This document shows, one piece after another, positions 31,336 to 39,877 of a stretch of DNA of 46,386 bases. Position numbers and translations under genes: made by a program. Source of the DNA: Acidaminobacter sp. JC074 (lineage in GTDB: Bacteria > Bacillota > Clostridia > Peptostreptococcales > Acidaminobacteraceae); contig NZ_VANV01000033.1 of NCBI RefSeq assembly GCF_022496765.1, forward strand, positions 1 through 46,386, read 5' to 3'. The notes under the pieces were generated by a model. That model was not told where the DNA came from, did no database searches, and saw nothing but the letters and a program-made list of their open reading frames with translations. Positions within the stretch are counted from its first letter, which is position 1, and each line of letters opens with the position of its first letter.

Positions 31336-33297
31336 ATGAATTCTGAAAAATATATTAACTATTTAAAGCTACTTTCAAAGCAGTATCCCAATATCGATGC
31401 TGTATGTACTGAGATCATCAACTTAAGGGCTATTCTCTCTTTACCCAAAGGTACAGAGCATTTTCTAACAGATTTGCACGGTGAGTATGAGGCCTTTACC
31501 CATGTACTGAGAAACGCATCTGGTGTCATAAAAAGAAAAATTGATGAAGCTTTCGGCAACACCATGACAGAGACTGAAAAGAAAACTTTTGCGACACTTG
31601 TTTACTATCCAGAACAAAAGATAGACATCATCTCTTCTACAGGTGAAGACATGAACTCATGGTTTAAAACATCCATCTATCGTTTGATCATTTTAACAAG
31701 AGTTGCATCTTACAAATACACCAGATCTAAAGTTAGAAAAACATTACCTAAGAACTTCGCTTATATAATAGAAGAACTCTTACACGAAAAGGAAACACTG
31801 TCTTCTAAACAAGAATACTACAATCAAATCATTGAGAGTATCATAAAGGTCGGTAAAGCAGAAGAGTTTATTTATGCACTATGTGGTGTAATAAGAAAAC
31901 TGGTTGTGGACAGACTTCATATTGTTGGTGATATTTTTGACAGAGGCCCTGGTGCCCATATCATTTTAGATGAACTTATGAACCACCACAGTGTAGACAT
32001 TCAGTGGGGCAATCATGATATCATTTGGATGGGTGCAGCCCTAGGTTCTGAAGCTTGTCTGGCAAATGCTTTAAGAATATCACTTAGATACGGCAATATG
32101 GAAACCATAGAAGAAGGATACGGTATCAATCTGCTGCCGCTTGCAACCTTTGCTATGGAAAACTATCCAGAAGTCTCTGATAAGTTTCAACCAAGAAAAT
32201 CAGCTGATAGAGAATGGACAGAGAAAGAAACAGACCTTATCAAGAAGATGCATAAGGCCATTGCTATGATTCAGTTTAAAGTAGAAGGTCAACTCATCAT
32301 GAGAAACCCTGATTTTAAAATGGAGCACAGACTCTTTTTGGATACAATTGATCTAGAAGGTAAAACTGTAACCATTGAAGGTAAAGTTTATGAACTAAAT
32401 GAAACAGACTTCCCTACCCTAGATCCAGAAAATCCTTATGCTTTAACAGAAGATGAACAGATTGTTTTAGACAAACTTGTTAAATCATTTGAAAACTCAG
32501 ACAAGCTACAAAAGCATACGGACTTCCTATTTAGAAAGGGTTCTATTTATCTTAGATTTAATGACAACCTTCTCTATCATGCAGGTATGCCTATCAATGA
32601 TGACAAAAGCTTTAAAGAATTCACTTTAAACAATCAAACCTATTCAGGAAAGAATCTGTTTGATATCGTCGAGGCTCATGCAAGACAGGCATACTACCAT
32701 AAAAAAGATCCTGTCAAAAAAAGATTCGGCTTAGACCTCATGTGGTACTTATGGAACGGCGAATGCTCTCCATTATTTGCTAAAAAGAAAATGACCACAT
32801 TCGAACGTTACTTTATTGATGATAAATCATCTCATAGTGAAATGGCCAATGCTTACTTCTCTAATAGAGACGATGAAAACTTAATCAACAGAATCCTAGA
32901 AGACTTTGAAATGGACCCTAAGTCATCCAATATTATTTCAGGACACGTACCCGTAAAAACTCTTAAGGGTGAACATCCAGTGAAAGCAGGAGATAAAATG
33001 TTTGTCATCGATGGTGGTTTTTCAAAAGCTTATCACGAAACAACAGGTATAGCCGGTTATACACTCACTTATAACTCTAGAGGTATGATCCTTGTATCAC
33101 ACGAGCCCTTTGAATCACTTCAAAAGGCCATCTATGAAGAGAAAGACTCTATTCCAAATACAGTCTATATAAAGGAAAACAAGAAGAGGATCTTTGTAAA
33201 TGACACGGATGTCGGTTCTGAGCTAAGGTCTTCTATAGAAAGCCTACACCTACTACTGGATGCCTATAGAAAAGGATATATCAAAGAAAAAAGATAA
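31336..33297 (+). CDS. fbp: Fructose-1,6-bisphosphatase class 3
   Basis: 653 aa, the expected size for the Bacillota-specific class 3 enzyme of gluconeogenesis. Metallophosphatase motifs are HFLTDLHGEYEAF, IVGDIFDRGPGAH, VDIQWGNHDIIWMG, NIISGHVPVKTLKGE and MFVIDGGFSKAYHETTGIAGYTL. The N-terminal LLSKQYPNIDAVCTEIINLRA and LPKGTEHFL are conserved. It hydrolyses fructose-1,6-bisphosphate to fructose-6-phosphate. Start supported by TAAGGAG; own promoter and terminator; divergent from nox. Confidence 0.96.
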   Translation: MNSEKYINYLKLLSKQYPNIDAVCTEIINLRAILSLPKGTEHFLTDLHGEYEAFTHVLRNASGVIKRKIDEAFGNTMTETEKKTFATLVYYPEQKIDIISSTGEDMNSWFKTSIYRLIILTRVASYKYTRSKVRKTLPKNFAYIIEELLHEKETLSSKQEYYNQIIESIIKVGKAEEFIYALCGVIRKLVVDRLHIVGDIFDRGPGAHIILDELMNHHSVDIQWGNHDIIWMGAALGSEACLANALRISLRYGNMETIEEGYGINLLPLATFAMENYPEVSDKFQPRKSADREWTEKETDLIKKMHKAIAMIQFKVEGQLIMRNPDFKMEHRLFLDTIDLEGKTVTIEGKVYELNETDFPTLDPENPYALTEDEQIVLDKLVKSFENSDKLQKHTDFLFRKGSIYLRFNDNLLYHAGMPINDDKSFKEFTLNNQTYSGKNLFDIVEAHARQAYYHKKDPVKKRFGLDLMWYLWNGECSPLFAKKKMTTFERYFIDDKSSHSEMANAYFSNRDDENLINRILEDFEMDPKSSNIISGHVPVKTLKGEHPVKAGDKMFVIDGGFSKAYHETTGIAGYTLTYNSRGMILVSHEPFESLQKAIYEEKDSIPNTVYIKENKKRIFVNDTDVGSELRSSIESLHLLLDAYRKGYIKEKR

Positions 33298-33347
33298 TTA
33301 CATACTTGCTATCATTTAAACAAGTATTTGTACTATCATCCAACAAA

Positions 33348-33378
33348 AACACTGTTAGCTACTGATAACAGTGTTTTT
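33348..33378 (+). terminator. fbp terminator
   Basis: AACACTGTTA and TAACAGTGTT form a perfect 10-bp stem with an 8-nt loop, followed by TTTTTG-type T-rich sequence. Confidence 0.85.
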
Positions 33379-33653
33379 GTAGATTTTGCTCATATAATAC
33401 TCTAAATAAAACAGTCCATACTATAGCTACAGCTCCCTCTTACCACATAAACCAAACGACAATTATAGGACATGTTATAGTCTACAAACATGTTCCATGG
33501 GTTTTACAAATACTCTCACCAGCTTTTCTTACATATAAAAGGTATAATATAACCATAGTTTACCTTAGAAATCTATCTACAAATTTTAAATCTAAGGCTC
33601 TATTACACTTCATTTATCTATATTTAAGGAGAATGAGTTTATTTGTGATAAAT
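33379..33653 (+). other. Intergenic region upstream of the chemotaxis receptor
   Basis: No gene seen. It contains GGACATGTT and AACATGTTCC (33467-33498) as a near-perfect inverted repeat with a 13-bp centre, and a consensus -10 TATAAT at 33543-33548 without a good -35, about 165 bp before the ATG. I do not recognise a c-di-GMP riboswitch. Confidence 0.45.
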
Positions 33654-33703
33654 CCTACAAGGTGGGTATAGATTTAATAGAAAGTAAGACAAATCTATGT
33701 AGG
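33654..33703 (+). promoter_or_regulatory. Leader hairpin touching the ribosome binding site of the chemotaxis receptor
   Basis: CCTACA pairs with TGTAGG and, nested inside, TAGATTT pairs with AAATCTA; the nine-base AGGTGGGTA bulges on the 5' side. The 3' arm ends in the first bases of AGGAGG (33701-33706), so folding would partly mask the ribosome binding site. Confidence 0.4.
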
Positions 33704-33716
33704 AGGAAATGATACC

Positions 33717-35492
33717 ATGAAAAAAATTGGAACTAAAATCATTCTCTCAGTTGTTGGTGGTGTATTAGGTGTAGCATTGGTATTAGGCATAACCAGTCTT
33801 CTTATAATGAGTCAAATCAATGATGATCGAATTTCACAACTGGAAGAAAAAATGTATGAGGACTATGACACTCTAATCAAATCAGAAGTAGAAGCCATCA
33901 CCTCTCAACTTAATGGAGTGGTCGCTTCAGTACAAGAAGGCTTGATATCTGAGCAAGAAGCAAAAGTAATTGCTGCCAATATGGTACGTGAAGCCAAGTA
34001 TGGCGATGGTGGTTATTTCTGGATAGATGATTTTGACGGCAATAATATTGTCCTACTTGGTCGTGATGATGTAGAAGGAAGCAATAGACTAAGTCTTAAA
34101 GATACCGAAGGCCAATTGATCATTCAAGATATGATTAAAATTGCTAAAACTGGCGGCGGATTCTATGATTATTACTTCCCTAAACCAGGCGAACAGGAAT
34201 CACTTCCAAAACGTGCTTATATTGCTGCTTTTGAGCCCTACGAATGGACAATCGGTACAGGAAACTACACAGATGATATCGCAAACTTCATCCAAATAGA
34301 AAAGGATGATGCAGCAGAAAATATGAGATCTGTTGTCATTCTTTTAGCCATAATTATAGGGGTTTCAATTGTACTTGGTTATATAGTTGCAATCATAGTT
34401 GGTAAGAAAATTTCTAAACCGATTGTAGCTGTAACTGAATTAATTAACTTGACAGCAGAACTTGATATCAAAGACAATGCTAATTATGATTTCGTATTAA
34501 AATATAAAGATGAAACAGGCGCAATTGCCAAAGCACTTGCTGAACTAAGAAAAATTCTTAGGGGTGTAATAAGCGGATTGCAAGATGATTCTGGTATGCT
34601 TAGCAGTTCATCAAAATCATTAAATGAAATTGCAGTTATAGGTAAAGAAGGTATTGAAGCGGTCAATGCCACAGCAAATGAATTTGCAAGAGGTGCAACT
34701 GAACAAGCTCAAGATGCCCAAGATGCTTCCGAAAGTATGATTTCTCTTTCTAGTGAAATTGACGAAAGTGTCAGCAGCTCAGTTAGACTTAAAGAGGCAA
34801 CTGTTCATGTAGATGAAAATGGTAAGCGTGGCGGTGTACTCATTAGAGACTTAGATGAACAGTTTAGTAAAACCATTGAAACCATTAAAAACCTTGATCA
34901 GAATGTCCAAACGCTTTCTGTTAAATCATCTTCAATTGGTGAGATAACAACAACCATTCAAAATATTGCGGAGCAAACAAACTTACTTGCTCTAAATGCA
35001 GCAATCGAAGCTGCTAGAGCTGGTGAAGCTGGTAAAGGATTTGCTGTTGTTGCTGATGAAATTAGAAAACTGGCAGAACAAACTTCTCAATCAACGACTC
35101 AAATCAATACAATCATCACTGAAATTCTAGATGAAATCAACTTAACTCAAGGAAATATGAACGAATCAAATCAAACCATAGAGTTATCTAGTGAAGTAAT
35201 GATTCAAGTAAAAGATGCCTTTGAAGCCATTGAAGAGTCAATGGTTACAACCATGGATCAGTTAAGCCAAATCACTTCTAGCATAGACAATGTAAGCGAT
35301 TCAAAAGATTCAGTTACTCAGTCTATTCAAGGTATTTCTGCTATTACAGAAGAAAATGCTGCCGCTGCTGAGGAGATCTCAGCTACTATGGATTCTCAGG
35401 TAGATTTGATGGCTGATATTCTCAGTAATGTGGAAGATGTCAACGAGATCACACAAAGACTCAATAGTGTCATCAATAAGTTTTCAATCTAA
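33717..35492 (+). CDS. Methyl-accepting chemotaxis protein with extracellular Cache domain
   Basis: 591 aa. Transmembrane helix 1 at about 8-31; a single-Cache sensor at 40-195 with the typical AKYGDGGYFWIDDFDG, GFYDYYFPKPGEQESLPKR and PYEWTIGTGNYTDDI; helix 2 at about 207-228; HAMP; then a signalling coiled coil with hairpin tip IAEQTNLLALNAAIEAARAGEAGKGFAVVADEIRKLAEQ that contacts CheA and CheW. Cache receptors sense small organic acids or amino acids outside the cell. The organism is therefore expected to be motile, though no flagellar gene is in view. RBS AGGAGG; solitary gene with its own terminator. Confidence 0.95.
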   Translation: MKKIGTKIILSVVGGVLGVALVLGITSLLIMSQINDDRISQLEEKMYEDYDTLIKSEVEAITSQLNGVVASVQEGLISEQEAKVIAANMVREAKYGDGGYFWIDDFDGNNIVLLGRDDVEGSNRLSLKDTEGQLIIQDMIKIAKTGGGFYDYYFPKPGEQESLPKRAYIAAFEPYEWTIGTGNYTDDIANFIQIEKDDAAENMRSVVILLAIIIGVSIVLGYIVAIIVGKKISKPIVAVTELINLTAELDIKDNANYDFVLKYKDETGAIAKALAELRKILRGVISGLQDDSGMLSSSSKSLNEIAVIGKEGIEAVNATANEFARGATEQAQDAQDASESMISLSSEIDESVSSSVRLKEATVHVDENGKRGGVLIRDLDEQFSKTIETIKNLDQNVQTLSVKSSSIGEITTTIQNIAEQTNLLALNAAIEAARAGEAGKGFAVVADEIRKLAEQTSQSTTQINTIITEILDEINLTQGNMNESNQTIELSSEVMIQVKDAFEAIEESMVTTMDQLSQITSSIDNVSDSKDSVTQSIQGISAITEENAAAAEEISATMDSQVDLMADILSNVEDVNEITQRLNSVINKFSI

Positions 35493-35530
35493 GCAAACAA
35501 GAAGACGGAATCATGACTGAGAGCAAACTA

Positions 35531-35561
35531 AAAAAAATGTTGGATTATCCAACATTTTTTT
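35531..35561. terminator. Bidirectional terminator after the chemotaxis receptor
   Basis: AAAAAAATGTTGGA and TCCAACATTTTTTT pair perfectly around TTA, giving U-tracts in both directions. Confidence 0.85.
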
Positions 35562-35683
35562 ACGTTCATTATAAAGTTCAACCAGTAATAATCCAATACT
35601 TGATTTAATCCTTCTGAAAAGGATACTGTCATAATTGCTTCAAACATAAAACACTTTTAACAATCAATTCATTTTACAACCTA

Positions 35684-36349
35684 TCACCTTTTTATAAACT
35701 TCACGAATAAGTCTCTAACAACATCTTCTTCAATGTCACAGTAGTATACGGCATCGTATAGAATACCATTTTTAAATGCAATCAACTCATGACCGACAGT
35801 GCCTGTTATGCCAATTTCATTGGTTTCAGAGTTGTAGTTGTAAATAAACTGTGTCAAGTTGACAGGTGTGGTTGATAATATCTCAGTGATTCTTATATCT
35901 GGTAGATCATAAACATTAACTTCATTATCAAAAGGATCATTTATTTCAGGAAGCTCATCCATACTCTTAACTTCATATGCTGAAAAAACAAGAAAATCCC
36001 CTTCTTTATTTAAATGTTGAATTTGCAAGTGATCATATTCTTTGTTTGTTTCTTTGTCCTTATAAGTTCCCCTAAAATATAAAGTTTCATCAAACTCATT
36101 AAATTCATTAGCTTCAAACACTTGTCCATTGATGAGCTTCTTATCTTTTTCTGAATACGTAAAATGATCTTTCCCTACTATCGGTTTATTAAATGCAAAG
36201 TCTATTTCATTTTCACCATATAAAGCATATGTATCCATCTGATTTGGAGTAGAAAACACACCTTTATCTACCGATACATCCACATCATTACATCCAAAAC
36301 AAATCAAAACTAATAAGATACTCATGAGAGCAATAATTACTTTTTTCAT
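35684..36349 (-). CDS. Putative lipoprotein, last gene of the 38.4-35.7 kb operon
   Basis: 221 aa; ATG 36349 behind GAGGTG. Signal peptide MKKVIIALMSILLVLICFGC with the lipid-attachment Cys20. The mature part is acidic and beta-rich (LYFRGTYKDKETNKEYDHLQ; EIGITGTVGHELIAFKNGILYDAVYY), with no recognised domain. It ends a seven-gene run that also contains two other short lipoproteins and three tiny membrane proteins. Function unknown, expected on the outer face of the membrane. Confidence 0.78.
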   Translation of the reverse strand: MKKVIIALMSILLVLICFGCNDVDVSVDKGVFSTPNQMDTYALYGENEIDFAFNKPIVGKDHFTYSEKDKKLINGQVFEANEFNEFDETLYFRGTYKDKETNKEYDHLQIQHLNKEGDFLVFSAYEVKSMDELPEINDPFDNEVNVYDLPDIRITEILSTTPVNLTQFIYNYNSETNEIGITGTVGHELIAFKNGILYDAVYYCDIEEDVVRDLFVKFIKR

Positions 36350-36373
36350 CTTACACCTCAACTTTATGTATAA

Positions 36374-36643
36374 TTATCTTTTCTTTATGTCTAGCTTGAC
36401 AAGCTCCATAAGCTCAATATTTTGCTTTCTTAATGCGTCTAATTTATCCGTATTCTTCACCAGTCTTAAATTAGTTTCCTCTTGCTGCAACTTCAATGAT
36501 TTTACTTCCTTATCCATCTGTATCATCATGATTAAAAAAGGCATCATAAAACCTATCACTGTAAAAGGTCCTGGAGTTGTAAATAAGGCATCCACCCACA
36601 TGCCTAGATAGCCACATATGAGTGCAATTAAAAGTCTGTACAT
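36374..36643 (-). CDS. Small membrane protein with C-terminal coiled coil
   Basis: 89 aa. Two hydrophobic segments (LLIALICGYLGMWVDALF; PFTVIGFMMPFLIMMIQM) separated by TTPG, then a basic/acidic coiled coil (KEVKSLKLQQEETNLRLVKN...ALRKQNIELMELVKLDIKKR). GAGGAG precedes the ATG, which overlaps the stop of the 49-aa gene upstream. Similar in design to the 81-aa protein at 37784-38029. Function unknown. Confidence 0.75.
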   Translation of the reverse strand: MYRLLIALICGYLGMWVDALFTTPGPFTVIGFMMPFLIMMIQMDKEVKSLKLQQEETNLRLVKNTDKLDALRKQNIELMELVKLDIKKR

Positions 36644-36792
36644 TAAATATCTCCTCTAGAATTCCTTTCAATATAAATATCTAAAGCTTTTATACCTCTT
36701 TGAGCAAGTTGAATAAATAGTACCATGCAATAGATACCAATCCCTATCCCAACTAGCAATAGCAAAATATATAACAATCCAAAAGCCATCAT
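36643..36792 (-). CDS. Very small membrane protein (49 aa)
   Basis: Starts ATG-ATG behind GGGAGGAAAT and ends TAA at 36643, sharing one base with the next ATG. The product is one strong transmembrane helix (LLYILLLLVGIGIGIYCMVL) followed by an amphipathic tail, QLAQRGIKALDIYIERNSRG. Strong ribosome binding site and translational coupling support a real gene. No family recognised. Confidence 0.72.
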   Translation of the reverse strand: MMAFGLLYILLLLVGIGIGIYCMVLFIQLAQRGIKALDIYIERNSRGDI

Positions 36793-36817
36793 ATTTCCTC
36801 CCTCAAGTCATTTTATA

Positions 36818-37363
36818 TTAGTTTTCATCAAACAATCTTATTGTAAGTATGCCACATGCTTCATATTCCTTTACAGCATCTTCATTAGTCTGAAAATACT
36901 CTGGTGACATTTCCTGTCCAGGTTCATTGTTAAAAATGTAAACACCAAGTATTTTTTCTTCACTTGTAAATGGTGAATTCATGAGTGAATACTCAGTTTG
37001 ATAGCCATCTTCTTTATAGGTAGAAATATCTTTAATCGGCACAGACATCATACTTACACTATCTGTTATTTGATTCACATACATGCGTTCTTCAAAGAAT
37101 GATATAATCAATTCTCCTTCTTCTTCTAAGAAGAGCTGTATATAATTGTTTGAATCAAGTTCACCATTGTTATATATTTTGAAGGTAACTTCAGCCTTTC
37201 TTTCTTTCGTAAGTTTATATTCATAAGAATAAGAATCTTGTCCTATATTATACTTTTCTACAATCGCTTGATCTTCATCAGATAGGTTCTTTGGTTTTAT
37301 CATATCACCAGAGTGACAGCCTATCAGCATAAAACCGACTATGATTATCAATAGTTTTTTCAT
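36818..37363 (-). CDS. Putative lipoprotein
   Basis: 181 aa. Lipoprotein signal MKKLLIIIVGFMLIGC (Cys16) and an acidic mature domain of about 165 residues with alternating strands (SYSYEYKLTKERKAEVTFKIY; IQLFLEEEGELIISFFEERMYV). No recognised domain. ATG overlaps the upstream GNAT stop (ATGA). RBS AAGGAG. Confidence 0.78.
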   Translation of the reverse strand: MKKLLIIIVGFMLIGCHSGDMIKPKNLSDEDQAIVEKYNIGQDSYSYEYKLTKERKAEVTFKIYNNGELDSNNYIQLFLEEEGELIISFFEERMYVNQITDSVSMMSVPIKDISTYKEDGYQTEYSLMNSPFTSEEKILGVYIFNNEPGQEMSPEYFQTNEDAVKEYEACGILTIRLFDEN

Positions 37364-37794
37364 ATAAGCTCCTTATACAAAATAACATGCGGTCCTAGTT
37401 CAGGATAATCAAAAACATCACCATGAGATCTAAAACCGATATTCTCATAATAACCTTTTACATTTTCTCTACCCTTGCACCAAACAAGATCTATCTTCAT
37501 ATCATTTAGACGAAAGATGCCGTACTGTACAATTTTTCTTCCTATGCCATGCATGCGGTAATCTGGCAGGGTTGCCATCGCTCTCAATCTATAATGATCA
37601 CCATCAAAGCCTTCAAGTTGATCTCTGTTAAAGGAAACAATTCCAACCAACTTGCCTTTGATATAAGCCCCAACATGAAAGCTGTCATCACAAGCATCTG
37701 TTTCATAAACGATTTCCTCATAGGGTCTGTGAGGTCTTAATATCTTATGTCTTAAATCATAAGTCTCATCAGCTCTAATATACTTAATGATCAT
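37360..37794 (-). CDS. GNAT-family acetyltransferase
   Basis: 144 aa. Opening ADETYDLRHKILRPHRPYEE; core VGAYIKGKLVGIVSFNRDQ; YRLRAMATLPDYRMHGIGRKIVQYGI with the acetyl-CoA loop; and KGRENVKGYYENIGFRSHGDVFDYPELGPHVILYKEL. This is the small one-domain type resembling ElaA/YjcF-like GNATs. It overlaps both neighbours (11 bp upstream, 4 bp downstream), so it belongs to the lipoprotein operon, an odd setting for a cytosolic acetyltransferase. Confidence 0.88.
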   Translation of the reverse strand: MIIKYIRADETYDLRHKILRPHRPYEEIVYETDACDDSFHVGAYIKGKLVGIVSFNRDQLEGFDGDHYRLRAMATLPDYRMHGIGRKIVQYGIFRLNDMKIDLVWCKGRENVKGYYENIGFRSHGDVFDYPELGPHVILYKELI

Positions 37795-38029
37795 CTAAAC
37801 CCCCTTCTTCTAATTGGCTTTTCAGGTCCTTGTTTTCACTTTCTAGCTTATGAATATTGTCCATCAACTTCCTTATATATAGTAGAATTGGAAGGACTGC
37901 ACCTCCAATTGAAAACAAAAATGAAAAACACGGTCCACCCAACAACATGCCTATATAAGCCCCTAACATCCCCAGTGTTAGAGACAGCATCATCACAATC
38001 ATTAAAAATCTCTCTTTCGATATAATCAC
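37784..38029 (-). CDS. Small membrane protein with C-terminal coiled coil
   Basis: 81 aa from GTG 38029 behind GAGGTTAAACA. Two hydrophobic helices (FLMIVMMLSLTLGMLGAYIGMLL; FSFLFSIGGAVLPILLYI) followed by a coiled coil, MDNIHKLESENKDLKSQLEE. The GTGA overlap with the upstream lipoprotein stop indicates coupling. Same plan as the 89-aa protein in this operon, suggesting an ancient duplication. Confidence 0.75.
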   Translation of the reverse strand: MIISKERFLMIVMMLSLTLGMLGAYIGMLLGGPCFSFLFSIGGAVLPILLYIRKLMDNIHKLESENKDLKSQLEEGGLDDH

Positions 38030-38403
38030 TGTTTAACCTCAATGGTTGATAAATGTTTCACTTTAAAGTTATTCTTGGTTTCCGTGATGACAGACATCTC
38101 ATACAAACCCGAAGGCAAAGACTCCTGAAGTTTAACTTTATAGACATCACCAACTAAAAGTTCAAAGTCCTCCTCTTCACCACTCTGCCAGGTATATTCA
38201 AAGCTTGAATCCTTGCCGCTTACAGAACATGTATAAATCTCATCAGGATGATATTTTACACTTTCTTCACCCTTGTTTTGAATTTCAATGACTATTTCCC
38301 GATCACTACTAGAATAAAATGCTTTGATACCAAGCTTAGGTCTTGTAGGATTACAAGAAACCAAAACTGTCATTATCAATAAGACTAATACAAACTTTTT
38401 CAT
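38026..38403 (-). CDS. Putative lipoprotein, first gene of the operon
   Basis: 125 aa. Signal MKKFVLVLLIMTVLVSC (Cys17), then an Ig-like beta sandwich of about 105 residues: GIKAFYSSSDREIVIEIQNKG, DFELLVGDVYKVKLQESLPSGLYEMSVITETKNNFKVKHL. This pattern resembles intracellular-proteinase-inhibitor or BsuPI-type domains, low certainty. RBS AAGGGGG. It opens the seven-gene operon 38403-35684. Confidence 0.75.
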   Translation of the reverse strand: MKKFVLVLLIMTVLVSCNPTRPKLGIKAFYSSSDREIVIEIQNKGEESVKYHPDEIYTCSVSGKDSSFEYTWQSGEEEDFELLVGDVYKVKLQESLPSGLYEMSVITETKNNFKVKHLSTIEVKQ

Positions 38404-38493
38404 AATGCCCCCTTTTTACAATAACACAGAGAATTTACAAAATAAGTCATTGTTTTTATCAGTAACGAAAACGTAAAATAGTTAGGACTTTTT

Positions 38494-38521
38494 TAATATT
38501 ATAAAAGACGCTTAAAGCGCC
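38494..38521 (-). terminator. Terminator of the MFS gene
   Basis: On the minus strand GGCGCT and AGCGTC pair around a loop that includes the TAA stop region, followed by TTTTATAAT. Confidence 0.65.
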
Positions 38522-39690
38522 TTCCGTTTAGATATGATTCTTAATACAGCCAAGAGTATCAGACTTGATATGCCTGCTATGACAACAAATGATGTTTGCA
38601 GTGAATAGATATCACCTATCTTGCCTACAAGTGGAAAGAGAGCTATCATAAAGACACTGAAAATCATTGATTGAAATGACAGGACTGTTGCCCTTTTATC
38701 ACTTGGTATCAGCTTGTTGATATAATCGCTTAAAACTACAAACATCAAACCCTCTACGGCTGATAAAGCAATAAAGGCATACTTTTCAATGCCTTTGACA
38801 GGCATGCCCCAAAAGGCAATGATGGCTGTAATAATAGCAAATGAAATCAAATGTTTTAGCTTAAAGCGCTTCTCTAGCTTATAGGCTTGTGTTGCTGTAA
38901 TAGCAGCAAATAAGGCCCCAATAGATAAAATGATACCTATATGGAATTCAGAATGCCCTAGCGCTTTCAAATGGTTCTGCATGTAGAAGAACTCAGTTGT
39001 ATAAAAAGTTGAAAATATTTCTAAAGCTAAAATCATTTCAAGCAGTTCTTCATTCTTTAGGACTTCAGAACTTGATTTTATTTGATGAATAAAGGTCTTA
39101 AATGCAGATTCTTTTTTCTCTACCTTACCAATGGTCGGTTCCACAAATGTAAGCGCCTGCATAACCGAAACAAAGGCTACAACCAATGAAAAGATGTAGA
39201 CCTTGTTATAAGACAAGGTTGCAATATAACCACCTAAAAGGAGAGAAAGTGTTTTAGTAAGCTGATAGAAAAACTCATTTCTCCCCCTTATTTTTATATA
39301 TAAATGTTCTTCTTTGATCTCTTTTAAAGAGTCATAAACCAGTGCTTCTCCAGCACCTGACTCCAAGTTGTTACTTAGAGCTGTAAAGAAAAAGCTTAAA
39401 GCAAAGGCGTAGACATTGTTACCAAATATCATTATGAGAATGGCAACACATGACATGATGCGTCCAAGTACCCTAGAAGTTTTTCTACCCAAGATATCCG
39501 CCACAGCACCTGTGGGTATCTCCATTGTAAAAGATGACAAATGATAAACGGTCTCCATTAAACCGATTTCAAATAAGTTAAGTCCCTTGTAGGCAAGATA
39601 TAACATCCATATACCATGGGTTAAATCAAACCTGCTTAAAAATGTAAATAAGTAGTCTTTATAAATGTTGTTCTTTAAATTTGTATTCAT
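38512..39690 (-). CDS. MFS transporter, drug-efflux-like, behind a leader-peptide attenuator
   Basis: 392 aa with 12 predicted transmembrane segments. Motif-A-like loop GAVADILGRKTSRVLG after helix 2 (usual GxxxDRxGRR), a helix 4-5 region with LSNNLESGAGEALVYDSLKE, and a second-half loop around YKLEKRFKLKHL. This DTHGIWMLYLAYKG-type family is common in Bacillota next to resistance functions; the substrate is unknown. RBS AAGGAGAAATC. A promoter, a 32-codon ORF and a terminator lie just upstream, so expression is probably controlled by transcription attenuation. Confidence 0.9.
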   Translation of the reverse strand: MNTNLKNNIYKDYLFTFLSRFDLTHGIWMLYLAYKGLNLFEIGLMETVYHLSSFTMEIPTGAVADILGRKTSRVLGRIMSCVAILIMIFGNNVYAFALSFFFTALSNNLESGAGEALVYDSLKEIKEEHLYIKIRGRNEFFYQLTKTLSLLLGGYIATLSYNKVYIFSLVVAFVSVMQALTFVEPTIGKVEKKESAFKTFIHQIKSSSEVLKNEELLEMILALEIFSTFYTTEFFYMQNHLKALGHSEFHIGIILSIGALFAAITATQAYKLEKRFKLKHLISFAIITAIIAFWGMPVKGIEKYAFIALSAVEGLMFVVLSDYINKLIPSDKRATVLSFQSMIFSVFMIALFPLVGKIGDIYSLQTSFVVIAGISSLILLAVLRIISKRKAL

Positions 39691-39710
39691 GATTTCTCCT
39701 TTTTTGCACT

Positions 39711-39738
39711 AAAAAACCCCTGTAGAATCTACAGAGGT
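39711..39738 (-). terminator. Attenuator terminator between leader ORF and MFS gene
   Basis: On the minus strand ACCTCTGTAG and CTACAGGGGT form a 10-bp stem (one G-U pair) around a three-base loop, followed by TTTTTT (39711-39716). It ends 20 bp before the MFS ATG. Its 5' arm AGACCTCT (39733-39740) is fully complementary to AGAGGTCT in the leader ORF (39769-39776), so an alternative antiterminator is possible. Confidence 0.8.
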
Positions 39739-39761
39739 CTGATTTCCTAAAATTACCAACG

Positions 39762-39860
39762 CTAGGATAGACCTCTCCCGTCGTCAGAAAAATCATGTAC
39801 GATTCCCGCCATTGCAAGCGGCATTCTATTCAAGATGTTATTTACATTTGTCTTATTCAT
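39762..39860 (-). CDS. Leader peptide (32 aa) upstream of the MFS transporter
   Basis: ATG 39860 with AGGTGA six bases upstream, ending TAG at 39762. The peptide begins MNKTNVNNILNRMPLAMAGI and ends VHDFSDDGRGLS. It sits between a good promoter and a strong terminator ahead of an efflux-type MFS gene, the classic layout for ribosome-stalling attenuation of resistance genes. The last sense codons contain AGAGGTCT, which can pair with the terminator. A small bioactive or modified peptide is the alternative; no modification enzyme is nearby. No family recognised. Confidence 0.7.
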   Translation of the reverse strand: MNKTNVNNILNRMPLAMAGIVHDFSDDGRGLS

Positions 39861-39877
39861 CTTAATCACCTAGGACC

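Noticed and set aside
33379..33716. c-di-GMP riboswitch upstream of the chemotaxis receptor
   Set aside because: The conserved GEMM core sequences are absent.
39762..39860. The 32-aa peptide as a bacteriocin or modified peptide precursor
   Set aside because: No modification, protease or immunity genes are adjacent and there is no cysteine or double-glycine leader; its position before a terminator and an MFS gene fits a regulatory leader better.
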